From assembly GCA_029718625.1 (NCBI GenBank), contig CM056379.1:64693626-64757625 (forward strand): a DNA stretch of 64,000 nt. Reading direction: 5' to 3'. Position numbers and translations under genes: made by a program. Shown piece after piece: positions 22,272-32,649 of this stretch (the first letter of the stretch is position 1; each line of letters starts with the position of its first letter). The notes under the pieces are model-generated. The model saw nothing but the letters and a program-made list of their open reading frames with translations, ran no database searches and was not told where the DNA came from. This stretch comes from Synaphobranchus kaupii. Lineage: Eukaryota > Chordata > Actinopteri > Anguilliformes > Synaphobranchidae.

Positions 22272-22480
22272 GTATGACTGTTACTGTGTTAAGTAAAGGA
22301 GTGTCAACGTGTGGACTACCACAGTGTTACTATGTTCAGAACAAATTTGTTACTGTGTTAAGTGCAGGAGTGTCAATGTGTGGACTACCAGTGTTACTAC
22401 GTTCAGTATGACTGTTACTGTGTTGAGTATAGGAGTGCCACTGTGTGGACTACCACAGTGTTACCACGTACAGCTTTTAC
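22272..22480. repeat. Right part of the 65-69-bp minisatellite
   Basis: Three further units start at about 22281, 22350 and 22415 (spacing 69 and 65 bp) with the same GGAGTGTCAACGTGTGGACT core. The array continues that of 20520-20656. Confidence 0.85.
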
Positions 22481-22489
22481 TCTGCGTGT

Positions 22490-23275
22490 TCCACAGAGGT
22501 CCTGACATTGTTCCCAACATAATCGATTAAACTAAGAACCATGACTGTAGAAGCCCTGAATACATCTTTTAGAAATCTCCAAAAAAGCATCTTCATTGAT
22601 TGTAATTGCACCCCTAAGAAAAATGTGCCAAAAATGTGCACTTAGAAATAATGGAATTGCAAATTACAGCTTAAGCTAGAGAGCTTTAATTAGTGATTGA
22701 TTATCAACTCAACCATTATCATCCAATATCATCCACTTTTTGTGAGATCAGGACAAGAGTGATTACTGCCACATGCAAGAGGAACACTGCCAATATGCTT
22801 ATGTCATTTTCATGGCAGTCTTGAGCAGTGAGAAGAGCCTGTAATTAGGAACCAACCATACACTACATTTTTATAACTCTACACCATTTCCCTGCTTGAA
22901 CAATGTTATATGTGGCAAGATGGATGCAGTTTTGCGCTTCTGAGTTGTGACATCAGTAATCAAAGAAGCAGGACTGAAACCCAGAGGTTCTTCCAGCTTC
23001 CCAGGAACAACAGAGTATAAAATTACAAATCCGTGGAGTCTCAATAGTTCCAAACGTTGGCAGTAATGCCATAGAGTAGCAGTGCTTCTGACTGTAGCCT
23101 ACTGTTTTGATTGCACTTTACAAAATTAAGAAGTTAGAATCAACACCATTTTTGATACTTATCTCATTAGCACATTTGAATTTAGTTAAAGCATGTTAGC
23201 TTATTATTTCTCCATCAAATTAGAAGATATAGCTAATGTTAGCTAATGTTAACAAGTCGCCTATTGCTCGTAGCT
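22490..23275. other. No gene seen
   Basis: AT-rich unique DNA with no coding motif. Confidence 0.5.
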
Positions 23276-23279
23276 AGCC

Positions 23280-23437
23280 AACTGAGTTAGCTGGCTAACT
23301 GCGCTGAGTAAAAACTGGAACAGTGTTTAGCGAGTTCATATCAGAGATTTTGTATTAATACTTTAATTGATTCATATGTTCCATATTTGTGGGTTTTCGG
23401 GGTTTTACTCAGCACAGTTAGCCAGCTGAGTAGGCTA
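23280..23437. repeat. Inverted repeat with GTTAGCCAGCT arms
   Basis: TTAGCTGGCTAACTGCGCTG followed by AGTAAAAAC (about 23287-23315) is the inverse complement, with one or two changes, of 23401-23431 (TTTTACTCAGCACAGTTAGC). The loop is about 90 bases. It may be a small MITE; no TSD is clear. Confidence 0.7.
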
Positions 23438-23845
23438 ATTCATGTACGAGAAATGGGGCCAACGTGGATAAAGTTAGCAAGACATATTAACAATCAATTG
23501 GTTGTAATTGGTTACGTTCTCTTAAATGCCATTTCACGCAACTATTAGAGACAAAGACTTGTAAACATGCGTTTAGTGGAAAATTATGCCGTAACATTGC
23601 GGGCAGGGCTGCCAACTTTCAGATTTGAGCAAGAGTGAGAAATCAGATTTTCAATGACCCATACCCGTGCTGCCATGCTCGCGCCATTGTGCCCACGCCC
23701 ACCACCACACTATTTCCTCAATTTCAGACTGAATAGGCCTATATATTACAGTTAGCAAATAGCAATAATGACATTACACATATTTCATTAAGTGCTTTTT
23801 TTTTTAACTTTGCGTAATCACATGCTTATGGCAAATTACTTTTAA

Positions 23846-24472
23846 AGGGTAAGTACACCCTAGATCACTTTTTTTTCGCTGTAAACGGGTTTGTATGCCT
23901 ACCTTATAATGGAACTTATTCAGGCATTCCGTTAATTCAACAATTCTGAAATAAACTGGTAAAAAAGCGTCTTTGTGTTGCCCTTAATGGTTGAAATTTC
24001 CTTTCTGATCCCCACACTGCCCCCGCCCCAATCGTGATGTCAGAGTACCTCTTTGGAGGTACCTCTGCGTCATATAGATAATTGTTGTCACCCACAATGG
24101 AAACAGCCGGCACCTGATTGGTTAGACCCACTACGTTACTTTCGTTTCGGCTCCACGTTTTTAAACCGGAACAATGTGGCGTCCCGTTCAACTCTCTTAT
24201 TCCACCTAAATAGTCAGCTGAAATATGTTTCTGAAAATATCTGAGGTGAGAAATAGGCCATGCAGTTACTGAATCTTGATTCATATTTGATGTGCAACAT
24301 CTAGTTTGATCCAAGTTATACAAAATCATTTGTAGCTACATTGTTAATTTATGCAACACAGTTATGGACACAGTTCCTCTGCCCCACCCCTCTCCCTCGC
24401 TCACCCCACAAAGTATTTTTCAAAATTGTGTAGAAGGCGGAGACAGGCTGAGACAGTGGGTGTACTTACTCT
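23846..24472. mobile_element. TTAA-flanked MITE with GGGTAAGTACACC ends
   Basis: The left end AGGGTAAGTACACC and right end GGTGTACTTACTCT are inverted repeats. TTAA lies on both sides (23842-23845 and 24473-24476). TTAA targets are used by piggyBac and Kolobok families; I cannot decide between them. No coding sequence was recognised; the 130-codon minus-strand frame (23937-24329) has no domain. Confidence 0.75.
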
Positions 24473-24754
24473 TTAAAGCTTCTAAAGCTGCCACCAGAGG
24501 GTGATCAGGCATCACTAGGGGGGCAATTAACACTTTGCAGTAACATTCTTCAGCCCACACATTAATTCAGAAAGCAACAAAAAACATTTTCAACGTACAA
24601 AAATGCCAAGTTACTCATGCACAGCCTCCAACACTGTCTAAGTACTTAATTACAACTTGCAAAAGCTAGGCCACTCAGAAAATTCGCTGGGCAGTGGATG
24701 TAATTTTTACAACATGCTAAACATTTTTTTAAATATATATATTTTTTATATATA

Positions 24755-26399
24755 CAGTCAAGCCGGAAAGTCTGCACACCCCTTTCACCTTCTCCACGTT
24801 TTATTACGTTACAGACATATTCTACAATAGATTGAGTTCATTTTTTGTCTCAAAATTCTACACAAAATAGCCCATAATGACAAAGTGAAAACAGGTTTTT
24901 AGACATTTGTGCTAATTTATTAAAAATCAAAATGTAAAATATCATATGTACACAAGTGTGCACACCCTTTGATATGACACCCAAAAGTGAGCTGAGGTGC
25001 ATTTTGTTTCCACTGATACTGCTTGAGATGTTTCTACAACTAAATTGGAGTCCACCCGCGATAAATTCAATTGATTGGACATGATTGGGGATTGCCAACA
25101 CCTGCCTATATAAGGTCCCACAGTTGACAGTGCATGTCAGAGCAAACTCCAAGCCATGGGGTCAAAGGAATTATCTGCAGACCTCAGAAACAGGATTGTG
25201 TCAAGGCATAGATCTGGAGAAGGGTACAGAAAAATCTCTGCAGCTTTACAGGTCCCAAAGAGCACAGTGGCCACCATCATTTGTAAATGGAAGAAGTTTG
25301 GAACCACCAAGAATCTTCCTAGACCTGGCCGCCCGGCCAAACTGAGCAATCGGGGAAGACGGGCCTTAGCCAGGGAGGTGAGCAGGAACCCGAGGGTCAC
25401 TCTGACAGAGCTCCAGCGTATCCTTGTGGAGATGGGAGAACCTTTCAGAAGATCAACCATCCAGGCAGCACTCTACCAATCAGGCCTTTATGGTAGAGTG
25501 GCCAGACGGAAGCCCCTCCTTAGTAAAAGGCACATCACAGCCCGCTTGGAGTTTGCCAAAAGGCACCTAGAGGACTCTCAAACCATGAGAATCAAGATTC
25601 TCTGGTCTGATGAAACCAAAATGTAACTTTTTGGCCTGAATACCAAGCGTCACGTCTGGAGGAAACCAGGCACCGCTCATCACCTGGCTAATACCATCCC
25701 TACAGTGAAGCATGGCAGTGGCAGCATCATGATGTGAGGATGTTTTTCAGCAGCGGGAACGGGGCGAATAGTCCTGATAGAGGGAAAGATGAATGCAGCT
25801 AAGTACACCGAGATCCTTGAAGAAAACCTGCTCCAGAGAGCTCTGGACCTCAGATTGGGGCGAAGGTTTACCTTCCAACATGACAACGACCCGAAGCACA
25901 CAGCCCAGCCAAGAGAACAAAGGAGTGGCTTCGGAGAAAGTCTGTGCCTGTCCTTGAGTGGCCCAGCCAGAGCCCAGACCTGAATCCAATTGAACATCTG
26001 TGGAAAGAGTTGAAAATGGCTGTGTACCGATGCTCCCCATCCAACCTGATGGAGCTTGCAAGGATATGCCAAGAGGAATGGGCAAAAATGTCCAGAAACA
26101 AGTGTGCCAAGCTCGTAGCTTCTTTCCCAAGACGCCTTGAAGCTGTAATCGCTGCCAAAGGTGCAGCTACCAAGTATTAGGCTAAGGGTGTGTACAGATA
26201 TGTAACCCCTAAATAACCTATTTTTGTCAGTAAAATAATATTGCATATTTTCTAAAAACCTGTTTTGACTTCGTCATTATTGGCTATTGTGTGTAGATGT
26301 TTGAGGCAAAAAATGAACTCAATCTATTGTAGTATAAGTCTGTAACGTAATAAAACGTGGAGAAGGTGAAAGGGGTGTGCAGACTTTCCGGCTTGACTG
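24755..26399 (+). mobile_element. Tc1-like element, inactive copy 1
   Basis: The ends are CAGTCAAGCCGGAAAGTCTG and its complement, with TIRs of about 150 bp and TA on both sides (24753-24754 and 26400-26401). The body is closely similar to the copy at 39002-40630. Its transposase gene is broken (25156-26180). It lies inside the hAT element at 23604 and so inserted after it. Confidence 0.95.
25156..26180 (+). pseudogene. Tc1 transposase pseudogene (DD34E type)
   Basis: The frame starts with the same MGSKELSADLRNRIVSRHRS as the open copy at 39392. It has paired-like helix-turn-helix domains in the first 110 residues and the first catalytic motif SDETK. It breaks right after that: an ATTGAA to ATGTAA change gives a stop at 25624, a TGG to TGA change gives a second stop near 25736, and a 5-bp insertion (CAGCC, near 25906) shifts the frame after the second catalytic Asp (HDNDPKHTA). 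The last part (25944-26180) keeps [11 protein letters not shown] with the catalytic Glu. It cannot make an active enzyme. The DND motif is normal here, unlike in the open copy. Confidence 0.95.
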
Positions 26400-27035
26400 T
26401 ATATAAACTCCACTCAGTGGCACTTTCTATTGCCAAAGCCAACTTTAGCCAGTAAAATCTGGTACGAGCCAGACTAAGAGCACGTTCAACACCAAGGTGA
26501 CCTGCTTCATTGTGAACACCCTCATGAGCCCTTTCTCTGAATCCCTCCGGCTACGGCTCTGCTTATTGGATACCACAGTCCTTATATAGTTCTGTGGCTA
26601 CAACCTTCGAGGATACAACGGTATCACTTGCATACGTATGTCCTTATTCATGTAGCTAACACATTCTTGCCCGTTACTAGCCTGCTGGCCGTCTTGGATC
26701 TCACGAGTAAAGCCAGGCTGTTCCTCACGCTTTATGTGTCTGTGCGTGAAAAGTCCATAGGTACCATAGTTATTTCGTAGGTACACACAAGTGGCCACGG
26801 GAGTGCGCAAGGGATTTTCTTGTTGCTAAATCGACTCTTTCGTTCCAGATACTGAACTGATGCTTGATATGTAATGGACATAACAAGTACAGTGTAGTTA
26901 GACACAACTGCAATTTTAAAATGGAAACATATTTTTATGCGTGAGAAATTAACGTTTATAGTGAGAACGTGAGAAATGACCAAATTGCATGAGTCTCACG
27001 GTCATTGCGTGAGAGTTGGCAGCCCTGATTGCGGG

Positions 27036-28914
27036 ATGTGCTTGTAGTCTGATGGGTGTTTGTAGCAGCCACTATTACCCCTCAGCCTCATAGGATAACC
27101 GACTCGATGCATGTTCTCCAGCTAGTAATTGTAGCCTCTATACATTTCAGTGAATTATCTGTCAAAAATATCATGTTTGTCTCTGGTTCATTCTTTACTG
27201 TTTTTCGTTACTGTTTTAAAGCACATATTAACAGCGAAACACACGTAACCTGCTTGACTTGTCATTTAGTAGAATAAAGACAGAAATGTGGGTCTGATAA
27301 ATCAATTTGCAATTCTGCCTGTCAAAATGCAATGTTTTCAATGTAATGTTAGGGGTTTATTCGCTTCACATAAAAGTTATATTGACTACAATGTTTGGGT
27401 CAATTCAATTCGCATTGCCATTCTACTACAAGCATGAACTTAACGTTAAATGTTTTCAGTAAACAGTTTTTAGTAGAGTTTCTGTGTTGTTATTTTAAAA
27501 AAACACATGCTTACTTGAGCAGCCATCACACCAAATGTCTTTGCTATCTTACACCCGGCGCATGGTTCATTATAACGCCTTGCGTTCACGTCGTTTAAAT
27601 ACCATGTATTCTTGCGCCCATTACAAGTGAACTAGGCGTGTTGGTCTTGAAATGAAAAGTGGCCAAAATTATTTTTGCCGTATTGCTATCTTAAGCCAGC
27701 AGAAATTTATTACGCTAAAACCACCACAAACCTGGTCTAAAGTCATGTCGTAGTTGTTTACATGTTATTTTAACGGCGCATATAAGTGCATCTACATAGG
27801 CGTGTGCACAACGCGCGTACACCCTCCTGTCTGTTACACACAGGGGCGTGCACAAGCAGAGCCAGATTAAGGTTGCATGGGGCCCCTGGCTGTAATTCAA
27901 ACAGGGGCCCTTCCATCAAAATTATTATTAGTGTAAGTAAACAAGAAATTCTATTGAATTGAATTGTAATTATATTGAATTTCATCCACATACTTATTAT
28001 TATTATATCGTACGTTTATTAACTTTTCTCATGGCGAAGTCATCAATCAAGTCAGTGAAGCTAAGTGAGCTTACAATTTAATTTTCAATACTCATAAGTC
28101 TCTGTTGTCCCATGCAACTTCTAACTTCATGTTTTATTCTTTTCAACTTTGAAAATGATCAGTTTGATGTCATCGTAACCCTCTCACTCTGCAAAAAACC
28201 AGTGACGTGTGTCTCATTTTGGTGCTCGAACAAAGTTATTTTTGACCGCTTAAAATTTTATTTAAATATTAATTTTAATAAAAGTAAAATATCGAAACCG
28301 GAAGTGTTTTTCGGTTGTATAAGTGTGTTTATGTTTTGAATCTTCCAAACATGCATCATTTTCTTAACACAACTGTTGACTAAAGGACAGCATAGGTTTC
28401 GAGTGTCATGCTTGCGAGGCTTAGCTGCTAGCCAAGTTGAATGCAACCAAGAGACGAGCGGGATGAAAAAAACACTTTGTTTCTTTCGCCCCGCTCAGTA
28501 TTTCCTTTGCCCCGCAGCAGCTTACAATGTATTCTTTCGCTGTAATTTGTAGAGCAGTCTCCGTCAGTAGCATGTTGAAAGCAGCTGACATTTTTTGTCC
28601 TAAAGTACCCTGACGTCAAAAAACACACCCAATGGTTCTAAATATTTTCTCCATTCATTTTTGCCATAGGCTTATCATAAATAGATAGCAACAAGTATCA
28701 TAAATGGTAGAGAAACCTCCCTAACAAAATACCAGGGTCAGTTTTTTGTATTTGGAACACAGTTCTTATTTTAAGAGATTTAGCCTAAATAATGTCCCAT
28801 TATAAGCCTATTTCAACCACTTATTGATTTGAACCCACAATTACAAAGTAATTCATGGCAGTGTTTAACAATTCATTAAAATAAGGAATACATAGACACA
28901 ATAGATATGATATA
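27036..28914. other. No gene seen; one isolated hAT-like end
   Basis: Unique DNA with no coding motif. At 27842-27900 CAGGGGCGTGCACAAGCAGA and GGGGCCCCTGG resemble the termini of hAT elements such as the one ending at 15697, but no partner end was found. Confidence 0.45.
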
Positions 28915-29820
28915 CAGATCCTTTCCAAAAAATTAGAATATCATGGAAAAGTTGTTTTTTTCCATAATTCCATTCAAAAAGTGAAACTTTCATAGATTAT
29001 AGATTCATTACACACAACGTGAAATATTTCTAGCCTTTATTTGTTTCATTTTTCATAATTTTGGCTTACAGCTCCAGAAAACCCCCAAAACAGTATTTCA
29101 AGAAATTAGAATAGTGTGTCGAAAATCAGCATTTACTTCAGTTATTTCAGAGAATGAATGTTTTAGACTGTCACACTATCATCTAATTTACTCAAAACAC
29201 CTGCAAAGTTTATCTCAGTTTGGTTCAGTATGGGGAAGACTGCTCACTTGACAATTGACGAGAAGACCATCATTGACATCCTCCAGAAGATGGGTAAGCT
29301 ACAAAAGGTAATCGCTAAGGAGGCTGGCTGTTCACAGAGTGCAGTGTCCAAGCATATCAATAGAAAGTTTAGTGGAAGGGAAAAATGTGGCAGGAGTAGG
29401 TGCACAAGCAAAAGAGATGACCGTAGGCTTCAGCGGATTGTCAAGCAAAGACGATTCCAAAATTTGGCGGAGATGCAGAGGGAGTGGACTGAGGCTGGAG
29501 TCAGTGCTTCAAAAACCACCACGTACAGACGTATCCGGGACATGGGCTACAACTGTCGGATTCCTCGAGTCAAGCCACTTCACTCTGAAATAACTGAAGT
29601 AAATGCTGATTTTCGACACACTATTCTAATTTCTTGAAATATTGTTTTGGGGGTTTTCTGGAGCTGTAAGCCAAAATTATAAAAAATGAAACAAATAAAG
29701 GCTAGAAATATTTCACTTTGTGTGTAATGAATCTATAATCTATGAAAGTTTCACTTTTTGAATGGAATTATGGAAAAAAAAAACTTTTCCATGATATTCA
29801 AATTTTTTGGAAAGGATCTG
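28915..29820 (+). mobile_element. Tc1-like deletion derivative with 240-bp TIRs
   Basis: The ends CAGATCCTTTCCAAAAAATT and their complement are flanked by TA (28913-28914 and 29821-29822). The two terminal repeats are about 240 bp each and nearly identical, so more than half of the 906-bp element is one long inverted repeat. The middle holds only the DNA-binding part of a transposase (29230-29637). A truncated left end of the same family sits at 30035-30116. Confidence 0.92.
29230..29637 (+). CDS. Tc1 transposase DNA-binding domain only
   Basis: The 135-codon frame is open. Residues 1-115 form the paired-like, two-part helix-turn-helix of Tc1 transposases: KVIAKEAGCSQSAVSKHINR is the first helix pair, a GR-rich linker follows, and ASKTTTYRRIRDMGYNCRIP is the second. 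At about residue 118 (29583) the frame enters the right TIR and ends there (last residues HTILIS). The whole catalytic domain is deleted; full-length relatives are about 340 residues. If expressed it could bind the long TIRs without cutting them and so act as a repressor; this is inference. No promoter was recognised. Confidence 0.7.
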   Translation: MGKTAHLTIDEKTIIDILQKMGKLQKVIAKEAGCSQSAVSKHINRKFSGREKCGRSRCTSKRDDRRLQRIVKQRRFQNLAEMQREWTEAGVSASKTTTYRRIRDMGYNCRIPRVKPLHSEITEVNADFRHTILIS

Positions 29821-30034
29821 TATACATTACAATACATCGATGTCTACAGATATATAGACCGTTTAACGTTGTGAGGAAAAATTCTATTAATTATGCAACA
29901 TTATGCTCTTGACGCATGGTTGATTTTCATGGATTTTAAACTTATAGCATTATTCATTGACTCGTCACTAACATGGCATTTTGGCTGACAGTACATTTGT
30001 TGAAAGGAAGGAGCATAAAAAACAACAAGACATA

Positions 30035-30116
30035 CAGATCCTTTCCAAAAAATTTGAATATCATGGAAAAGTTTTTTTTTTTTTCCATAATTCCATTCCA
30101 AATGTGAAACTTTCAT
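30035..30116 (+). mobile_element. Truncated left end of the CAGATCC Tc1 family
   Basis: The first 82 bases match the left end of 28915-29820 (CAGATCCTTTCCAAAAAATT...GTGAAACTTTCAT), with TA in front. The similarity stops at 30116, where LINE sequence begins. Confidence 0.9.
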
Positions 30117-30575
30117 GCTTTTGTAACCTCTAGACTAGATTACTGTAATGCTTTATTGTCTGGTTGCACTGGCTCAGCCCCTAATCGTCTCCAACTTGTA
30201 CAGCTGCTAGGGTTCTTACTAGAACTAAGAAATGGGAGCATATCAGCCCGGTGCTCAAAACTCTTCATTGGCTGCCTGTCAAATTCAGAATTGACTACAA
30301 GATATTACTTTTAGCGTTTAAAGCTTTAAATGGTTCGGCTCCAGAATATCTTAGTGACTTACTCATTCCTTACTGTCCTCCTAGATTACTTTGCTCACAA
30401 AGTGCTGGCTATTTAAAAATTCCTACTATATCTAAAATGACAATGGGTGGCAGAGCCTTCTCTTACAGAGCTCCTTTCTTATGGAACAATCTTCCTATGC
30501 ATGTTCAGGCTTCAGACACACTTTCTGTCTTTAAGTGAAGGCGAAAAACATACCTCTTTAGTCAATCATATAGTT
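30117..30575 (+). pseudogene. LINE reverse transcriptase C-terminal fragment
   Basis: The piece begins in a TSRLDYCNALLSG-type reading and continues, after a small deletion near 30205-30215, into LKTLHWLPVKFRIDYKILLL, FKALNGSAPEYLSDLLIPY, GGRAFSYRAPFLWNNLP and SVFK. These are the conserved last 130-150 residues of fish L2/CR1-group retrotransposon ORF2 proteins, downstream of the RT core. A stop at 30536 and the missing palm and finger regions show it is a 5'-truncated fragment. It abuts the truncated Tc1 end at 30116. Confidence 0.85.
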
Positions 30576-30634
30576 GACGGGGGCGGGGGCGGGGGGTTTT
30601 ATCGTCCAGCTCTACCCAAAAATGGGGGGGGTGA

Positions 30635-30819
30635 CTATGTACAAAAGGTTCTATAACTTCTAAACGGTTCATCCAATATGGATGAAAATACCCTCAAATT
30701 AAAGCCGACAGTCTGCACATCAACCATTCTCATTGTATCCTTTCTAACTCAAAGTGCTAGAGTACAGAACCAAAATAACAAAACATGTGTCACTGTCCAA
30801 TGAATTATGGTGCTCACTG
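30635..30819. mobile_element. Right end of a Tc1/mariner-type element
   Basis: The stretch ends TTATGGTGCTCACTG followed by TA and contains CATGTGTCACTGTCCAATGA. This terminus is widespread in fish Tc1-type MITEs. The last 30 bases recur at 45500-45535 (TTATGGTTCTCACTG then TA). The left end is not present. Confidence 0.65.
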
Positions 30820-30824
30820 TATGT

Positions 30825-31984
30825 CTTGATATTACATGTCATTGTATGTTAAAAATATATAATTTCTGTTAATGGTAAAATTGTATCTGTTACTGCAAAT
30901 AAAAAATAAAATAAATAAAATAAAAATAAGAAAAAGTGGCAGCTGGCAGCATCACTCCTGTGACTTGCGTGGCTCGTAGCACCGTATCAAACTTTTCTGA
31001 CGTCTGCAAAGGGCGAGTGATGTGCTGAGCGTAGCAAACAAACAAGGAGGAAGCAAGGCTTCAGTTTTGACTGGGGTCTCTTGCAGAAACGCTTGGGCTG
31101 CGATAGCTCTCGAGCAGCCCGCTCCCCTTGCCGACGCTAGAAGCACCTAGCCAACAGTCCATAATCATGGCCGCTGTGAGCCTGCCATGGCTGCCAAGAA
31201 ACACATCCATTCTCCCCTCTAATGGCTTAGGCTGAAGAGGCTCTCCAGCCGCCTCTTCTGAACCGTAACATGGCCCGCATTTACCCCACTTGGGAAGAAG
31301 GTGCTCTGAGAAAAGCCAGCAGACGGGCAAGCAAACAGCAGATCCGTTTGAAAGTCTGTGCGATTCATTACTCAGGTCTGGGCTTGATGTGAAGAATAGA
31401 CAGACGGATGAATGACGGGATTAATCCATCATTACTGGGGCCAGTGCAGATCTGCAGTAGTCCCACGCACACACATGTAAATGTGCCATCGTTCTCAGTA
31501 CAGTATAGACAGAATGCAGGTTTCTCATCCCCTTCCCTCCCAGCAGGATGACCTCAGGGCCACATAGATCAGATAACACAATGGAGGTAAGGAGCGACAA
31601 CAGTGCAGGAGATATTCCGTATCTTTCAACAATCATTGTGAATAAACTTTAAAGATTTTGTTACGTATATGCAATGCCTCATAACAAAGAGATAGACATT
31701 CACTCACTTTTTTAGACAAGAAAACTAATACCAATTAGTTATTTTATGCAGGGTTCTTAGGTTCTCCCCATGAATACTGATGAGGAATAATAAATATCTC
31801 TACATTTCTCTGTGTTTTTAATTAATAAGTATCTGAATACTGATCCAAAGATCAGCATCTCTATTATTTGATCATATCTATAATTTATTAATAAAACTAG
31901 ATCATTTAACATAAATACAAAGAAATCAGAAAGTATATTTGGACCGTATGTTGAGGATGATAATTTTCACTTCACTCTTTTACT
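30825..31984. other. No gene recognised
   Basis: 30895-30935 is A-rich. 30950-31600 is GC-richer and unique-looking with no domain in any frame; it might be conserved non-coding DNA. 31650-31980 is AT-rich. Confidence 0.4.
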
Positions 31985-31988
31985 TTAA

Positions 31989-32644
31989 CCCATTTAGACC
32001 GGATGCAGCATTTTTGTGTATATACCTTTAAAACCGGGTGCGCAAGACCGGATGGGACGTTGAGGTTGCTTTAGACGCTGTCATCGTTTTCAAGACACGT
32101 GACCAATGAAATGCATCGTGATTCGCTGAAATACACGTTGGGAAGGTGAAATGCATATTACGGGATTTTTTAATATTTTTTTTAGCCTTGTTGTTAGGCA
32201 GATCAGTCTGGAAAGGCTCGATAGAGATCCATTTCTGCTGTTAGCCTCCTAGCCTAAAGTTGCGCTTCAGATAGTGACAATGATTGATGACTTGAGCGAC
32301 GGGAGTGACATTGAAGATGTCGAGTACAGCAGTTACGTTGATGAAAACAACAATGAATTAGAAGATTCAGACCCAGATGATCAATTAGAGTTTTTAAAAA
32401 ATATATATATTAATGAACATTAGGGCAAAGTCAAGTAAGTCCAAATAAAAGCCAAAGGTGTAAGCTCTCAAATGGTTTTTAATTCACGTTTCTATCTGCT
32501 ACAGAGGCTGAGAAATAAAGGTTTTAGTGAACGTTGACAATTCTGTCAAGTTTTTCAGAAAACCCTCAGGTTTTAGGAGGTTGTTTACAACAATGCCTTA
32601 GGTTTTAGAATGTGTTTTTAGGGGGCGTTTTAGGTCTAAATGGG
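31989..32644 (+). mobile_element. piggyBac-like miniature element
   Basis: The ends CCCATTTAGACC and GGTCTAAATGGG are exact 12-bp inverted repeats, and TTAA lies on both sides (31985-31988 and 32645-32648). This is the hallmark of piggyBac. The 656-bp body keeps the start of a gene (32280-32423) and then an AT-rich stretch, so it is a deletion derivative of a longer autonomous element. Confidence 0.9.
32280..32423 (+). pseudogene. piggyBac transposase N-terminal fragment
   Basis: The 47-codon frame (MIDDLSDGSDIEDVEYSSYV and a following Asn/Asp/Glu-rich stretch) is strongly acidic. Acidic N-terminal segments are usual in piggyBac-type transposases, and the position inside a TTAA-flanked element supports this. 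It ends in FLKNIYINEH and TAG, at an AT-rich junction that is probably the internal deletion point. No catalytic residues remain. Confidence 0.6.
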
Positions 32645-32649
32645 TTAAA

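Larger units (their letters stand above)
23604..27027. mobile_element. hAT element containing two nested elements
   Basis: It starts CAGGGCTGCCAACTTTCAG and its right end is the complement of CAGGGCTGCCAACTCTCACG, a hAT-type TIR. A perfect 8-bp duplication ATTGCGGG flanks it (23596-23603 and 27028-27035). Nested inside are a TTAA-flanked MITE (23846-24472) and a dead Tc1 (24755-26399). Subtracting these leaves about 1.15 kb with no transposase frame, so the element was already non-autonomous. Confidence 0.9.

Noticed and set aside
25680..26246. Long minus-strand frame opposite the Tc1 transposase (and its twin at 40004-40477)
   Set aside because: An antisense shadow of the transposase gene in both copies.
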